This document shows positions 22,401 through 38,783 of a stretch of 64,000 bases of DNA, in pieces. Under the pieces are notes generated by a model. It worked only from the letters and a program-made list of their open reading frames with translations. It searched no databases and had not been told where the DNA came from. The translations under genes and the position numbers were made by a program. This DNA comes from Podarcis raffonei. Taxonomy: Eukaryota; Chordata; Lepidosauria; Squamata; Lacertidae. The DNA lies in contig NC_070603.1 of the NCBI RefSeq assembly GCF_027172205.1, positions 39,132,501 to 39,196,500 on the forward strand. The letters run 5' to 3'. Position 1 is the first letter of the stretch. Each line of letters begins with the position of its first letter.

Positions 22401-24941
22401 GGCCTCCCAGCAATGGCTTTCCAAGAGCCCTTTTCCGCTCCTTCTCTGCCTCTGAAATCAAACCACAGTGGAAGGTTACCTGCCTACCACTCCAGCTTAA
22501 GAGATTCTATAGCACTGCCAGCAAAGCTGCAACTATATTCTTCCTGCATCCCACACTTCCTTTATGACAGCTAAGTTTGTATCGCTCTTTAGTACTAGCA
22601 TCTGGCTTGAGTTCCCCACTCCCAGCCAATACTCTTGATATCGCCATGCTCACTGTAGGTGAGGGTGCTCCATTAACTATAGATTAGTATAGGTAAAGCC
22701 CAGCATCTTGAGGCAGGGCGGCGGGGTTTAATAACAAGAAAAAAGCCAAAAGTGACAAGGGGAAATAAGTGTTACAAAATAAATGCAAGCAATGTCAGGT
22801 ACTTGACTGCAAGTTTCAAAATGACAACAAGAAATCTAACTGTAATCAACATCTGAAAGAGTCAGTAAGACTGGAAGTTTTCAGCCTCTCTCAGAATCTA
22901 CCTGCAAAGTCTTCAATCATTTTTCTTTTCTCTTGTTGCCTCTTCACCCAAGGGATTTGGAACATGTTTTGGGACACGCTCCCTCCCATTTGTCTTAGAA
23001 GTACTTTTCGCCTTATCAGAAGCAAGTATCAACTAAAACGTTCACTAGCTTCATAATACTCAGGTACTTCTTTAAGCAATTCTAGTGACTCTGAAAACAG
23101 TTATCAGAAAACATCTACTACAGGTATCAATATTTACACACCCAGGATGCATTTGGGACCCACTGCTTTTTTATCTTTTACCATATATTTTCAAAGCCAT
23201 GGTTTTCCCAGTAGTGATGTATGGAAGTGAGAGCTGGACCATAAAGAAGGCTGATCGCCGAAGAATTGATGCTTTTGAATTATGGTGCTGGAGGAAACTC
23301 TTGAGAGTCCAATGGACTGCAAGAAGATCAAACGTATCCATTCTTAAGGAAATCAGCCCTGAGTGCTCACTGGAAGAACTGATCCTGAAGCTGAGGCTCC
23401 AATACTTTGGCCACCTCATGAGAAGAGAAGACTCCCTGGAAAAGACCCTGATGTTGGGAAAGATGCAGGGCACAAGGAGAAGGGGACGACAGAGGATGAG
23501 ATGGTTGGACGGTGTTCTCGAAGCTACAAACATGAGTCTGACCAAACTGCGGGAGGCAGTGGAAGACAGGGGTGCCTGGCGTGCTCTGGTTCATGGGGTC
23601 ACGAAGAGTCGGACACGACTAAACGACTAAACAACAACAACATATATTTTCATGGTAGTAGTGCTCCTACCTTTGCATCAACTACAGCATTAAGGGATTC
23701 ATCTTAACAAGATAGGGGTAAGAAAGTTGCTGGGTAAAAGCTAGGAGAAGCGATAATCTCCTAGGATCAAAAACCTTTTCTCACATAATAGTTTAGACCT
23801 TAAGCACAGGTAAGGGCAGTGAGGATAGGCACTCAGTGAGCTACATCCACAAAATATTCACACAGCCAAGAAAGAACGCAAAGCCTTTGCATCTGTGCAG
23901 CAGGGTGAAAAATGACTCTACAATAGACACGATAAGTTTTACATACTTTCTTCTTTCTTTTTCTTGAAGAACTTCATTGCTGCTAGCAGACTTCCTCCAA
24001 CAGCACAAGTAATTGCCAGAGTCTTCCAAGTTACAGGCTACTGGGAAAGAGGAGGAAAAAGAAGTGCACATGTAAATAAAAGACTTGCTCACCAAGCTCA
24101 CCTCATTCAACTTCCTCGTCACTACCTTGTTTCGGTAAGCAAAAGCTCGGTCTTCTTACACCTTCCATCTCCTCTCCAGTACAGTAAGCATGCAACTTAC
24201 ACAAATTTAACTTGTGTTCATTCCGTTTTACACGTATATAATATAATAACATATATTATATATATAATAAAAAGGGGACAGGCTTCGGGGGGGGGGCTTT
24301 GGCAATTCCACCCACCACTGAACCCAATGTGTTTTGACTATACAGTAAGCAATTTCAGCTTTAGATGTGATCCCCAGAATGTAGCATAAACTGCGGGCTT
24401 ACTGTATAGCCGTGATTCCCAACGTGGGGCACAACCGGCTCAGGCAGACAACCGCTTGAAGCCAGCGAAGCTAAAAGCAGCAACTTAAGATTTGGAAAAG
24501 AGATTCAGGGGCTCTCACATCTCCTCCATGCAAGGGGCGAGAAGTAGCTCCGCCTGCACAACTTAAGCGGAAATGCAAAAGGGGGTGCATTTGGTCAGCA
24601 GGTGTCGCTTCGCAGCCCTGCAGCGGCCGAACAAGAGAAGAGGCACCATCAAGCAGACCGAAACCCATTTGTCTCCCTCCAGGGCTCCACGTGCGCCTCC
24701 TCCCCGCCCTGCCCTGCCCCGCCGCGCCCCTGCTCTTCCCTGGATGCGCCCAGGAGCAGAGGCTCCCCCTGGAGCGGGACTGGCTCACCCCAGGTTTGCT
24801 GGGCCCTTCCCGCGGCTTATCCCCCGGCGGCCCTGTGGCCAAGGGCTGAGCACGACAGCGAAGGGAAGGCCAGCGCGGCGGAGGGACTCGGAGACCCCAA
24901 ACCGCCAGAGGACGAAGCCGGGTCGCCGCCGCCACCGCCAT
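16409..24941 (-). CDS. SCO1: SCO1, mitochondrial copper chaperone for cytochrome c oxidase
   Basis: SCO1 helps insert copper into the CuA site of COX2 at the mitochondrial inner membrane. Six coding exons on the minus strand: 24941-24789, 24037-23947, 22451-22254, 18590-18498, 18348-18233 and 16540-16409. All junctions are GT-AG and all phases join, giving 260 residues against 301 in human; the difference is in the N-terminal region. Exon 1 (residues 1-51) is arginine- and alanine-rich, like a mitochondrial presequence. A single membrane helix lies about 53-75 ([16 protein letters not shown]). The thioredoxin-like domain has copper ligands C129 and C133 in [11 protein letters not shown] and H220 in VDHTIIMYL, all intact. 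The start codon sits in good context (A at -3). SCO1 shares its promoter region with ADPRM, head to head. Confidence 0.97.
18795..19165 (+). mobile_element. L2-like LINE 3' end with (ATT)n tail
   Basis: The plus strand encodes the end of a CR1/L2-type ORF2 ([14 protein letters not shown], then [11 protein letters not shown]) and a short 3' UTR containing gggagccgcccagagtggct. It finishes in an (ATT)n microsatellite at 19132-19164. The copy lies in SCO1 intron 3 and is 5'-truncated. Confidence 0.85.
19166..19243 (+). mobile_element. CR1/L3-like LINE 3' fragment
   Basis: The sequence gtgagaacaggatgctggac and then gggccattggcctgacccag, ending cttatgttcc, is the 3' end of a CR1/L3-type element. 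It directly abuts the L2-like copy, which may have inserted into it. Confidence 0.65.
20476..20817 (+). mobile_element. Sauria-type tRNA-derived SINE
   Basis: The 5' part resembles a tRNA, with a B-box ggttcgaatcc at about 20543 and an upstream A-box-like ggcactgtgggttaaacc. The body and the 3' end (gtcaggggtccctttacc) match the squamate Sauria SINE as I recall it. A 12-bp target duplication, acccacacaact, flanks it (20464-20475 and 20818-20829). It lies in SCO1 intron 3 on the opposite strand to that gene. It is not a functional tRNA gene. Confidence 0.92.
20930..21130 (+). mobile_element. Degraded L2-like LINE fragment
   Basis: Residual C-terminal ORF2 similarity (tggaactccctcccagaact, then ttcttcaaaagccatctttt) of the same type as 18795-19165, but older and with no tail. 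Confidence 0.5.
21338..22071. mobile_element. TA-flanked MITE, family A, largest copy
   Basis: TA-CCGTATTTTTTGTCC at the left and GGGCGAAAAATACGG-TA at the right. The 734-bp body is very GC-rich and contains at least four variants of a unit around 'gcgcaaggcttgcgg', in alternating orientation, plus the gagagcgagag hairpin near the right end (21927-21970). Long ORFs on both strands (up to 251 codons) arise from this composition and have no protein similarity. It lies in SCO1 intron 3. Confidence 0.85.
23194..23640 (+). mobile_element. BovB (RTE clade) LINE, 5'-truncated, with 12-bp target duplication
   Basis: The plus strand encodes the C-terminal end of the BovB reverse transcriptase: [34 protein letters not shown] and [10 protein letters not shown] are readable in one frame up to 23630. 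It ends in the usual ctaaacgactaaacaacaac tail. A perfect 12-bp duplication catatattttca (23182-23193 and 23641-23652) marks the insertion in SCO1 intron 2. BovB is known for horizontal transfer between squamates and other animals. Confidence 0.95.
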
Positions 24942-25350
24942 CCTCTTTACCGCCCGCCCCGTCCAGCCACGCTCCTGCAGCCCATAGAACTAGGAAAGAT
25001 CAAGAGGAGTGACAAAGGTTGGATTTCCGGGGAAAACCTGGCATTCGCCAGCAACTGAATTCGCCGTCGTTCTTTCAAAAATTTATCCATGGACAAAGAG
25101 GACGCTCGCGTTATCCCTCGGCATCACTACGTGTGCTTAGCTCGGGATTGTAAAGAGTGTGCGAGGGGGGGGGAGTAGACCCGGAAGTGCTTATGGGGGC
25201 AGTGCTGCATTCGGCTCTAGAATTTCGTCTCTCTGAAAGTTAGCTCGACGGAAGTGTCCCGGAGAAACGCTTTTCGGAACAGGAAGTGACGGAAGCACGC
25301 CGGAAGCGGGGGTTGGCTTTCGTTGAAACCGGGAGGAAGGAGGGTTTGGG
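24560..25350. promoter_or_regulatory. SCO1/ADPRM bidirectional CpG-island promoter with ETS-type motifs
   Basis: This GC- and CpG-rich block covers SCO1 exon 1 and continues upstream towards ADPRM. Five GGAAG cores cluster at about 25183, 25250, 25282, 25290 and 25301, including ccggaagtg and aggaagtgac, which fit ETS/GABP (NRF-2) sites. GABP control is known for nuclear genes of cytochrome oxidase assembly, so this fits SCO1. Use by both genes is inferred from their head-to-head layout. Confidence 0.75.
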
Positions 25351-26456
25351 GTCGCGGGAGTCGTGCAGTTATGTCACCTCAGTTACGCAGGGGGCGAAAT
25401 GGTTTCCTTTCGTATCTTCCGCCAGACCTCGATCCAGAGACGGCCAGTCATTTTTGAAGAGCCTGATCTGCTTCTTAGTCGGGGCTGCGATGCACAGCCG
25501 TCCTAAGCCACCATCTCAGCCCTTCCCAGCCGCAATGTGATGATAACAGACTTGCATTGGCATCTGCAAGGACAAGTTGTTTTTAAGTGTTTAAAAAAAC
25601 CTAATTAAAATACAGCACAAACTCTCTGGGACCCGATCACAGCTTCGCCCAAACTTCCCATTTCTCAGTTGCTTCCGACCCTCGGGTGACTGAGACGGAG
25701 GGGAGGGAGCATTGAAAAATAACCAGGAAGTTTCGTCTTTATAGACGGTTTGATTGTGACGCTAGAATTGCCTCCTTGGTTCCACTCACAGCCTACCTTA
25801 AAAGGGCATCTTTTAAAAAATATTTCCATTTCTCTATGGCGGAGGGAAGGCAGCAAGCAAGGAGGAGGGGCAAATGGATCAGGAAATGAAATGATGCTCA
25901 GAGAGTAGATTAATTTTCTTTCACTGCTTTGCCTCAGAAGAGGACTTGGTTTCCCCGGTCTGCTTCTTTAAAGCGAGGTGAGTGGTGTGGGTATGTGTCT
26001 CGTTTCCATAGTAACGATGTAGGGTGGGTTCTCCAGACACTTCCCCTCCCTCCTCTAGTGATTTTATAGTGCTAGGCAGACAGATGTGTGGGTTGTGGTT
26101 GTTTTCTGCAGATTTATAAGCTGGCAGGTATCTTGCCAAATCCTATAGGCTTCAATTCTTAGTATAAGTGGTTCAAATCACTGACATCCCTAAATCCGAT
26201 GCAACCCATTCCTCTGCATGTTTACTCAGCAGTTCAGTAGAACTTGCTCCTAATCCGAGTACATATGTACAGGATGGCTACATTTTATTCTGTCAGCTTT
26301 ATAGAAGTCTAGCTTCTCCGAAAGACTGCTAATGCCGCCTAAAAGCTATATTTGAGTAACATATTCATAGGCACCCACACTTCCCCCTCACCACCAGTTT
26401 AGTATTTGAACAAAATCCTTTTCTTTCTTTCTTTGTGCTACATTTTGGCAGGACAT

Positions 26457-26474
26457 ATGGGCAGTTATGGATGA
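26457..26474 (+). other. ADPRM: ADPRM upstream ORF overlapping the start codon
   Basis: The exon carrying the ADPRM start begins at 26452, after cattttggcag. Five bases in, an upstream ATG opens a five-codon frame (MGSYG) that stops at 26472-26474, overlapping the main ATG at 26467 in another frame. Such an overlapping ORF usually lowers translation of the main frame. Confidence 0.6.
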
Positions 26475-29400
26475 CGATAATAATTGTAGCTGTACACAAG
26501 GAGCCACAACTTCTGAGGCACTCTTCTCCTTTGGAGTCATAGCAGATATTCAGTATGCTGATCGAGAAGATGGCTATGATTTCTGCGGACTGAACAGGCG
26601 ATATTATAAGCATAGCCTATGTCACCTCCAGAGTGCAATCGAAGACTGGAATAGAACAGATGTTCAGTTCGTATTACAATTTGGGGATATCATTGATGGC
26701 TGCAATGCTGAACTTAAGATGTCAGAGACAGCACTGGGAAGAGTCTTGGAAGAATTTAAGAAGCTCAAGGCCCCTGTCCATCATATATGGGGCAACCATG
26801 AATTTTACAACTTCAGCAGAGACTATCTAGTAGATTCTGCACTGAACACCAAGTACTTACAAGAACAGACGTTTCTTAGCAATTCTTATAGAGACCAGAG
26901 TTCCACTGGAGACGATGCTTCAGAATTCTATTATGCATATCAATTTTGCCCGGTGCCTAAATTTCGATTTGTCATCCTTGATGCTTATGATATAAGTATT
27001 CTGGGGAGGGATACGTCTACCAAAAAATATCAAGAGTCTCTAAAACTACTGCGAGAAAAAAATCAAAATGAGAATCTGAATAGTCCATCAGGTACTGTAT
27101 TGTGCTGAGCAGGGCTTTTGTATGTTTCCAGATTCACATTGAGGTAGCACCTGGCCTTGTGCTACACTGAGGGACCTGCCACTCAGAAAAATGAACACAT
27201 CTGCATGTATTTCTCTGACTTAAAGTGTGGAAGGGGACTACAACAGAAGAACATTCAGTTTTGAGTGGCAGTTTTTCTACACAAAAAATTCTACCAGATT
27301 AGGCTAGGCAGTGGGCAGGGCTGCACATTAATGGCATTTATGTAATCCCCTGAAAGGATAGAGAACTTATCTCAAGAGTAACTGGTTAATGCCAGAATGT
27401 AGGCCAGGTATGTTCAATATGACATTTTGAATGTATGCAAATATGTACAAATGTTTACATATATATAGCATACTCTTGGAGGAAGCAAGAGATGGTAACA
27501 TTTCTAATTTGCAGAAATGGGGAATCAAATGCTTTGACTACACAACTGAGGATGTATGATTTAAAGGGATGTATAGAATGTTGGTTGTTTCCTGCTTGGG
27601 AGCAATAGGCTGAGTACAAACGATTATAGCTTCTTAAGCCACAACATGAGCCTCGTGGCTTTGCATACAGCTGCATTGTTCTTTCCCTTATGCAAACTGG
27701 AAAGCAAGCCACAAAGTCTTCACTTAACTATCGCTTCCCTTCTTTGTCTTAACCATGAAAGCTTGGTTAACAGCTTGGGGGAAAGCCAGGTTAAGAACCC
27801 AACTTTAATCATGGCTTTATGCAATGGCTTGGTTTGAAACTATTAACCACAGTTTTCTAGTGTATATCTAACATCAAACTCGTTTAATTGAATACTTCCT
27901 GGCTGGTTCACTCACTTGTGCAAAGGGAAGAGTGGAGTGCTGTGTGTAGGCAGCCTTGAGGCTCATTCATATCTTGGCCTGTTGAGCTATGATTTCCTTG
28001 TGATAGTTAGGACTTTCTTAAACATTACTGGAAAAATAACTTGCAATTTGTACACTGCAAGTCACTATAGTAAGCAGTAGTAATGTCTGGAACAGAGATG
28101 AATATCTGAAAACACATGGCAAGTACTTGCCTATGAGCTGCACAGGTTCCCCATGGCTCTTCCCCATGCATAAAAGTCACCACTTGTGGACCATTTGTGG
28201 ACAAATAGGACCTTTTCTTTCCTAGAATGTGTGGAAAAGCTTTAAATCAAGACTTGGCACAGCCACATACCCTTTCATAGAGATGCAAAAGTGGGGTCCC
28301 ATTTTTTTCATGCTAAAGAACAGGAATATCTGTTATGTTTATCTTTAAAGAAAGTATTTTTTACTGATTTATAAAGTTTGCCTTGAATGCTAGTTTATTC
28401 TTAAGAATGAAGTTAACTTAAAAGTCCCTGTAGGGAGAAAATGCATATTTTTCTAAAATGCACATTTGTATCCTAAAATATAAATGGCTTATTTGGTGAG
28501 GTTTTTTATTAGGTTTTCTTTTTGTACAGGTCTTGTTGAACGTCAGTTTGTGCAGTTCAATGGAGGATTCAGTCAAGAACAGCTGGATTGGCTTGATGAA
28601 GTCCTTACATATGCTGACAAAAATCAAGAAAGAGTTGTAATTATGGGTAAGACTTTTTTGTTTTTCACTTTTTAAGGCACAGCAACTGTAGTAGAATATC
28701 ACAGTATATCTCATGAAATTCTGCTTTTTACAATTCTGACAAGCCATTTCTCAAGCCTGAGTCACACCCCAAAACTGGCCTTTGGAGCGAACTCTGTTCA
28801 CGTCACAGTGGTCTGATTCTGCCATTATGTGGGCTATATCCATTTTCAGGGTAGGTTGAGGTCTACAGGAATAGCTACGGCATGCAAATTAAAAATGGAT
28901 CGTGTGTGCTTAGCCACACAGTGCTCTGCAAAACAAACTGAACTTGGTACAGTCAGGTCCAATTTATGAACTTGCAAATCATCGTCCCTTAAGGAGAGGG
29001 TGTAAATCAGAGGTTATGGAAGGAATGGTGCTGGGTGTTGGTAAACAGTATAGGGAAATCAGGTTCCTTTGGAGTTCCTGGAACACAAGCAGTAGAACAC
29101 TTCTTAGAAAAAAGCGCCTTATGAGAGGGTTGCCCGGACATTAGAACTAGAGGCAAAAGACTGAGGGTTTCCTTCATCTCATTCTACTGCTTTAGCTGAC
29201 ATATGCTAAAAGTTAGGGTAGTGGGTTTTGATCACAATGCTTCATTCTTCATAAAGTATACTCTGACAACCAGAAGATTAAAGGCCAGTGAGAGGTTGTA
29301 CAACAGGAAGAACATCACAGGAAGGGATACACCAGACTGGCTCTATCCCCTAGGGAAGCAGCAGCCATGGGGAGTTTGCTTCCCTCTTTGTGCCAGAGGG

Positions 29401-29838
29401 AATACTCCGTTCCAACTGATAGTTGCCCTGGGATTGAAGAGAAGTACATTGTGGCCTCATCTAATTGACCAGAGGACCAAGCACTGCTAGGCCGTTTGTG
29501 GGTTTTGCAATTTGTTTTAAGCTGCTTTTAGAACCACTCAGTTGAACACCTGAATATAAATCTTCTAAAAAAAACAAAAACAAAGCTCATGTCACCTTGC
29601 AAACCCATGACAGAGAGAATCAGGCCTCCAGTTTGGCTTACATTTTATTTTTTTAAGCCCTGAAGTATGTTTGAGCTGTTTTCTCAAAAAAGAAATACAG
29701 GATAGTAGGAAAATGTGGACTAGTTACTCCTGTTTCTCCCAGCTCCACATCTCTACAGGGATGTCTAAATGACTAGAGATACAGTATAAGTATTATTCAA
29801 AGTATAATGTACTCTTTGTGTATGCATCAAAGTGGGGA

Positions 29839-29870
<32 letters not shown>

Positions 29871-30626
29871 TGCTTTATTTTAGATACATTTATTATAGTT
29901 AAATTTATTCAGTTTCAGTTTGTGCAAGTAACGCTTTCCTAAGTATTCATAATGTGTCACATGTATTATTTCAGTACCTTTACAACTACTCCGTAAAGAA
30001 GGGCTAGTTAACGCTGTGAACTTCTGGAAGGTGTTGGACCACAATTGGTGCTCAAACATAACAAATTGTAATTTTCTACTTGCTACTCAGTGATCTCATC
30101 GTGATTGGTCTATCATGTGAATCAAGGACCTTCAGCTCATAACATTTGTTAATAACAATTTTGCTTAAAAATGACTTCAGGTGCCTGTCTTAATTGTGAA
30201 CTTGCAGAGAATACTACCAGTATATAGCCATTTTCAGCAGCTTTAGCATTTGGAGAGCCATGTTAACAACTGTGAAATTTCATCTGTTTTGACTGCCTCT
30301 CTTCCTCCACTGCAGGGCACATACCCATCCACCCCAATTCTACAAGCGATGTCGCCCTGGCTTGGAATTATAAAGATGCCCTTTCTGTCATCCACTCGCA
30401 TCACTCTGTGGTGTGCTATCTTGCAGGCCACCTTCATTTTGGTGGATACTGTTTAGACTCTTATGGAGTTCACCATGTTACTCTTGATGGGATTATAGAA
30501 ACTCCTCCAGAAAGCCATGCTTTTGGAACTATACATGTCTATCATGACAGGATGGTATTAGAAGGAAGAGGAAGGATTCTAGATCGAGTGATGCATTACA
30601 AAGGTTATCAGACTTTTCACAGATGA
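26467..30626 (+). CDS. ADPRM: ADPRM, Mn-dependent ADP-ribose/CDP-alcohol diphosphatase
   Basis: A cytosolic metallophosphoesterase that hydrolyses ADP-ribose and CDP-alcohols, preferring Mn2+ (family knowledge). Coding exons: 26467-27091, 28530-28646 and 30316-30626. Phases join, giving 350 residues against 342 in human. Metal-binding motifs are in order: [11 protein letters not shown] (D27, Q29), [23 protein letters not shown] and AGHLHFGGY. The His in GHIP and the GHxH pair are kept, while human has SHLPIYP and GHTHDGGY, so two positions near the active site differ. A further 5' non-coding exon is expected in the CpG island near 25.3 kb but could not be placed. The gene converges on TMEM220. 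Confidence 0.96.
29839..29870. repeat. (AC)n(AT)n microsatellite
   Basis: An AC tract passes into an AT tract within ADPRM coding intron 2. Confidence 0.9.
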
Positions 30627-30936
30627 TTGTATTAGGTCTGGTTACTATTTAATGCATTGTGCACTATACTGGAGTAACTATTTGCCTGAAGCTCATTTGA
30701 GCCCACAGATTGGCATGTTCAACTTGAAGTGTCAAGCAAACTAAATGTCTGCACTGCTTAGTGAGGAAATGTAATCAATTACATTTGATTCAGTGTTGGG
30801 CACTTGTTCTATATATATTTTTCTGATTTTAGAATGTTGGTGTGTAAATTATTTAATATACCATGTATTTTTTTAGTTGAAAATTTATAAATATTTCTAT
30901 AATTAGAAATACATACATTTAAATTTGCAAACATAA

Positions 30937-30942
30937 AATAAA
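30937..30942 (+). other. ADPRM: ADPRM polyadenylation signal
   Basis: AATAAA lies about 310 bases after the ADPRM stop codon in AT-rich 3' sequence, with a GT-rich stretch downstream (ttttgttt at 30961). It would give a 3' UTR of ~330 nt. Confidence 0.7.
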
Positions 30943-30988
30943 AATTAGTGGCTGGGCATCTTTTGTTTAAAATGTGAATAACTGCATA

Positions 30989-30994
30989 TTTATT
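30989..30994 (-). other. TMEM220: Possible TMEM220 polyadenylation signal
   Basis: AATAAA on the minus strand, 800 bases beyond the TMEM220 stop. An ATTAAA at about 31364 is an alternative. If this distal signal is used, the two convergent transcripts end almost on top of each other. Confidence 0.35.
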
Positions 30995-31068
30995 CAACTC
31001 TGATTATCATACCCTGTTTGAAGGCTGGACCAAAAGCAAGACTCATAATATTACAGATCATAGTATTT

Positions 31069-31140
31069 GCATTTCACTTTGCTAGTAGCTTCTAGCAAAG
31101 AAATGCATTTCACTTTGCTAGTAGCTTCTAGCAAAGAAAT
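31069..31140. repeat. Exact 36-bp tandem duplication with internal hairpin
   Basis: Two identical 36-bp units, 31069-31104 and 31105-31140, follow each other. Each contains the inverted repeat ctttgctag / ctagcaaag. The lack of differences suggests a recent duplication. It lies between the convergent ADPRM and TMEM220 ends. Confidence 0.95.
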
Positions 31141-31792
31141 TGATGGGTTATTATGCTCTCTCTTTACCTATATTGCCTTCCTTGAGACACACTACAGCTT
31201 CTGCTTTCTGTCACATCTTTGTAGGACTTCAAGCTAATCATCAGGATATTGTAATGTGCTCTGCAGATATGTCCAAATGAGGTAGGTGGGGTGTGTGATA
31301 GTAAAATTCATACGCAAATCCAGACAGATTGCTCAGAGACCCAGTTGTTCTATTACAAGTAGTTTTAATTACAGTCTGTAAAACATACAAACACTGCTGT
31401 ATCTTCAAGGCTGTTCTGCAGCTTCAACTCCGCTGGTTTCAGCAGTAAGTTCAAATCACCTCTAGACTCCAGCTGCTTCCGCAGAAGCAACTATTTCATT
31501 TGATCCAATCCCTTGCAGGTACCAAGGGCCTATAGTTAATGCAGTCCTAACCCACGTGGCCTTATTGCAGATATATTCTTTCCTTGAAAATCTTGACCAG
31601 GATCCAGAAAATTCCACTCTAATTGTGCTCCAGTTTCCAGGATTCAAGAACATAACAGACAATTTAAAACCAGACTCTTGAGGAAACAAACTGATCTCAG
31701 CCATGGCTGTGGTCGCTGTTGATTTGGCACAACTGACAAATCAGAGCTGGGCAAATAGGTGCTAGAACACAGATTCCTTCATTTCCACCTTC

Positions 31793-37879
<6,087 letters not shown>

Positions 37880-38117
37880 TGCTCGCTCACCGGCGGCAGC
37901 TCGCTCGCGTGCCCGCCCCTCTCCCGCCCCACCAGCGGAGAGAGGCGCTCGATCGACCTCATACACGCCCCTTACAAAGCCCCCTCCCGCTCTTGTAGTC
38001 CTGCCATGCACCGCCCACGCCGCGCACTTCCGACGAAGCGGGCAGGGTCCTCGCCGAGCGCGGCTGCAACCAGGAGGCGGTGCAACGCAAAGCAACTGCC
38101 AATCTCTGCTTCAGACC

Positions 38118-38775
38118 CAGTGCCGGATTTACGTATAAGCTAAACAAGCTATAGCTTAGGGCCCCACTCGCTTGGGGCCCCCAAAAAAATTTAAATGGGG
38201 GGGGGACTAGATGTACATTTCCAAAAATATAAGTTCAACAATTACTTTGATAAAATACATATTTTGTTATGTGCAAATGGTTTTAGATACCCATTAGGTT
38301 CATAAATTACCATACAGCATATATTCAACACAAAAAACAGCTACAATTTGTTGTTGACATATAAAGGGCCCCATTACATTCAGTAGCTTAAAGGTAAAGG
38401 GACCCCTGACTATTAGGTCCAGTCGTGACCGACTCTGGGGTTGCGGCGCTCATCTCGCTTTATTGGCCGAGGGAGCCGGCGTACAGCTTCCAGGTCATGT
38501 GGCCAGCATGACTAAGCCGCTTCTGGCGAACCAGAGCAGCGCATGGAAACGCCGTTTACCTTCCCGCCGGAGCAGTACCTATTTATCTACTTGCACTTTG
38601 ACGTGCTTTCAAACTGCTAGGAGCAGGGACTGAGCAATAGGAGTTCACCCTGTCACAGGGATTTGAACCGCCAACCTTCTGATTGGCAAGTCCTAGACTC
38701 TGTGGTTTAACCCACAGCGCCACCCATGTCCCTATTCAGTAGCTTAGGACCCCATCAAACCTAAATCTGGCCCTG
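38118..38775. mobile_element. hAT-type MITE carrying a nested SINE
   Basis: The ends are CAGTGCCGGATTTA and, on the other strand, CAGGGCCAGATTTA, which are hAT-like terminal repeats. An 8-bp duplication with one difference flanks it (ttcagacc at 38110-38117, ctcagacc at 38776-38783). Without the SINE at 38391-38733 the element is ~315 bp and non-coding. It lies directly at the upstream edge of the TMEM220 CpG island. Confidence 0.85.
38391..38733 (-). mobile_element. Sauria-type tRNA-derived SINE, nested
   Basis: Minus-strand copy of the same SINE as 20476-20817: it begins on the plus strand with aaggtaaagggacccctgac and ends with the tRNA-like head (ggtttaacccacagcgccac). A perfect 13-bp duplication attcagtagctta (38378-38390 and 38734-38746) lies inside the hAT element, so the SINE is the younger insertion. 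Confidence 0.95.
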
Positions 38776-38783
38776 CTCAGACC

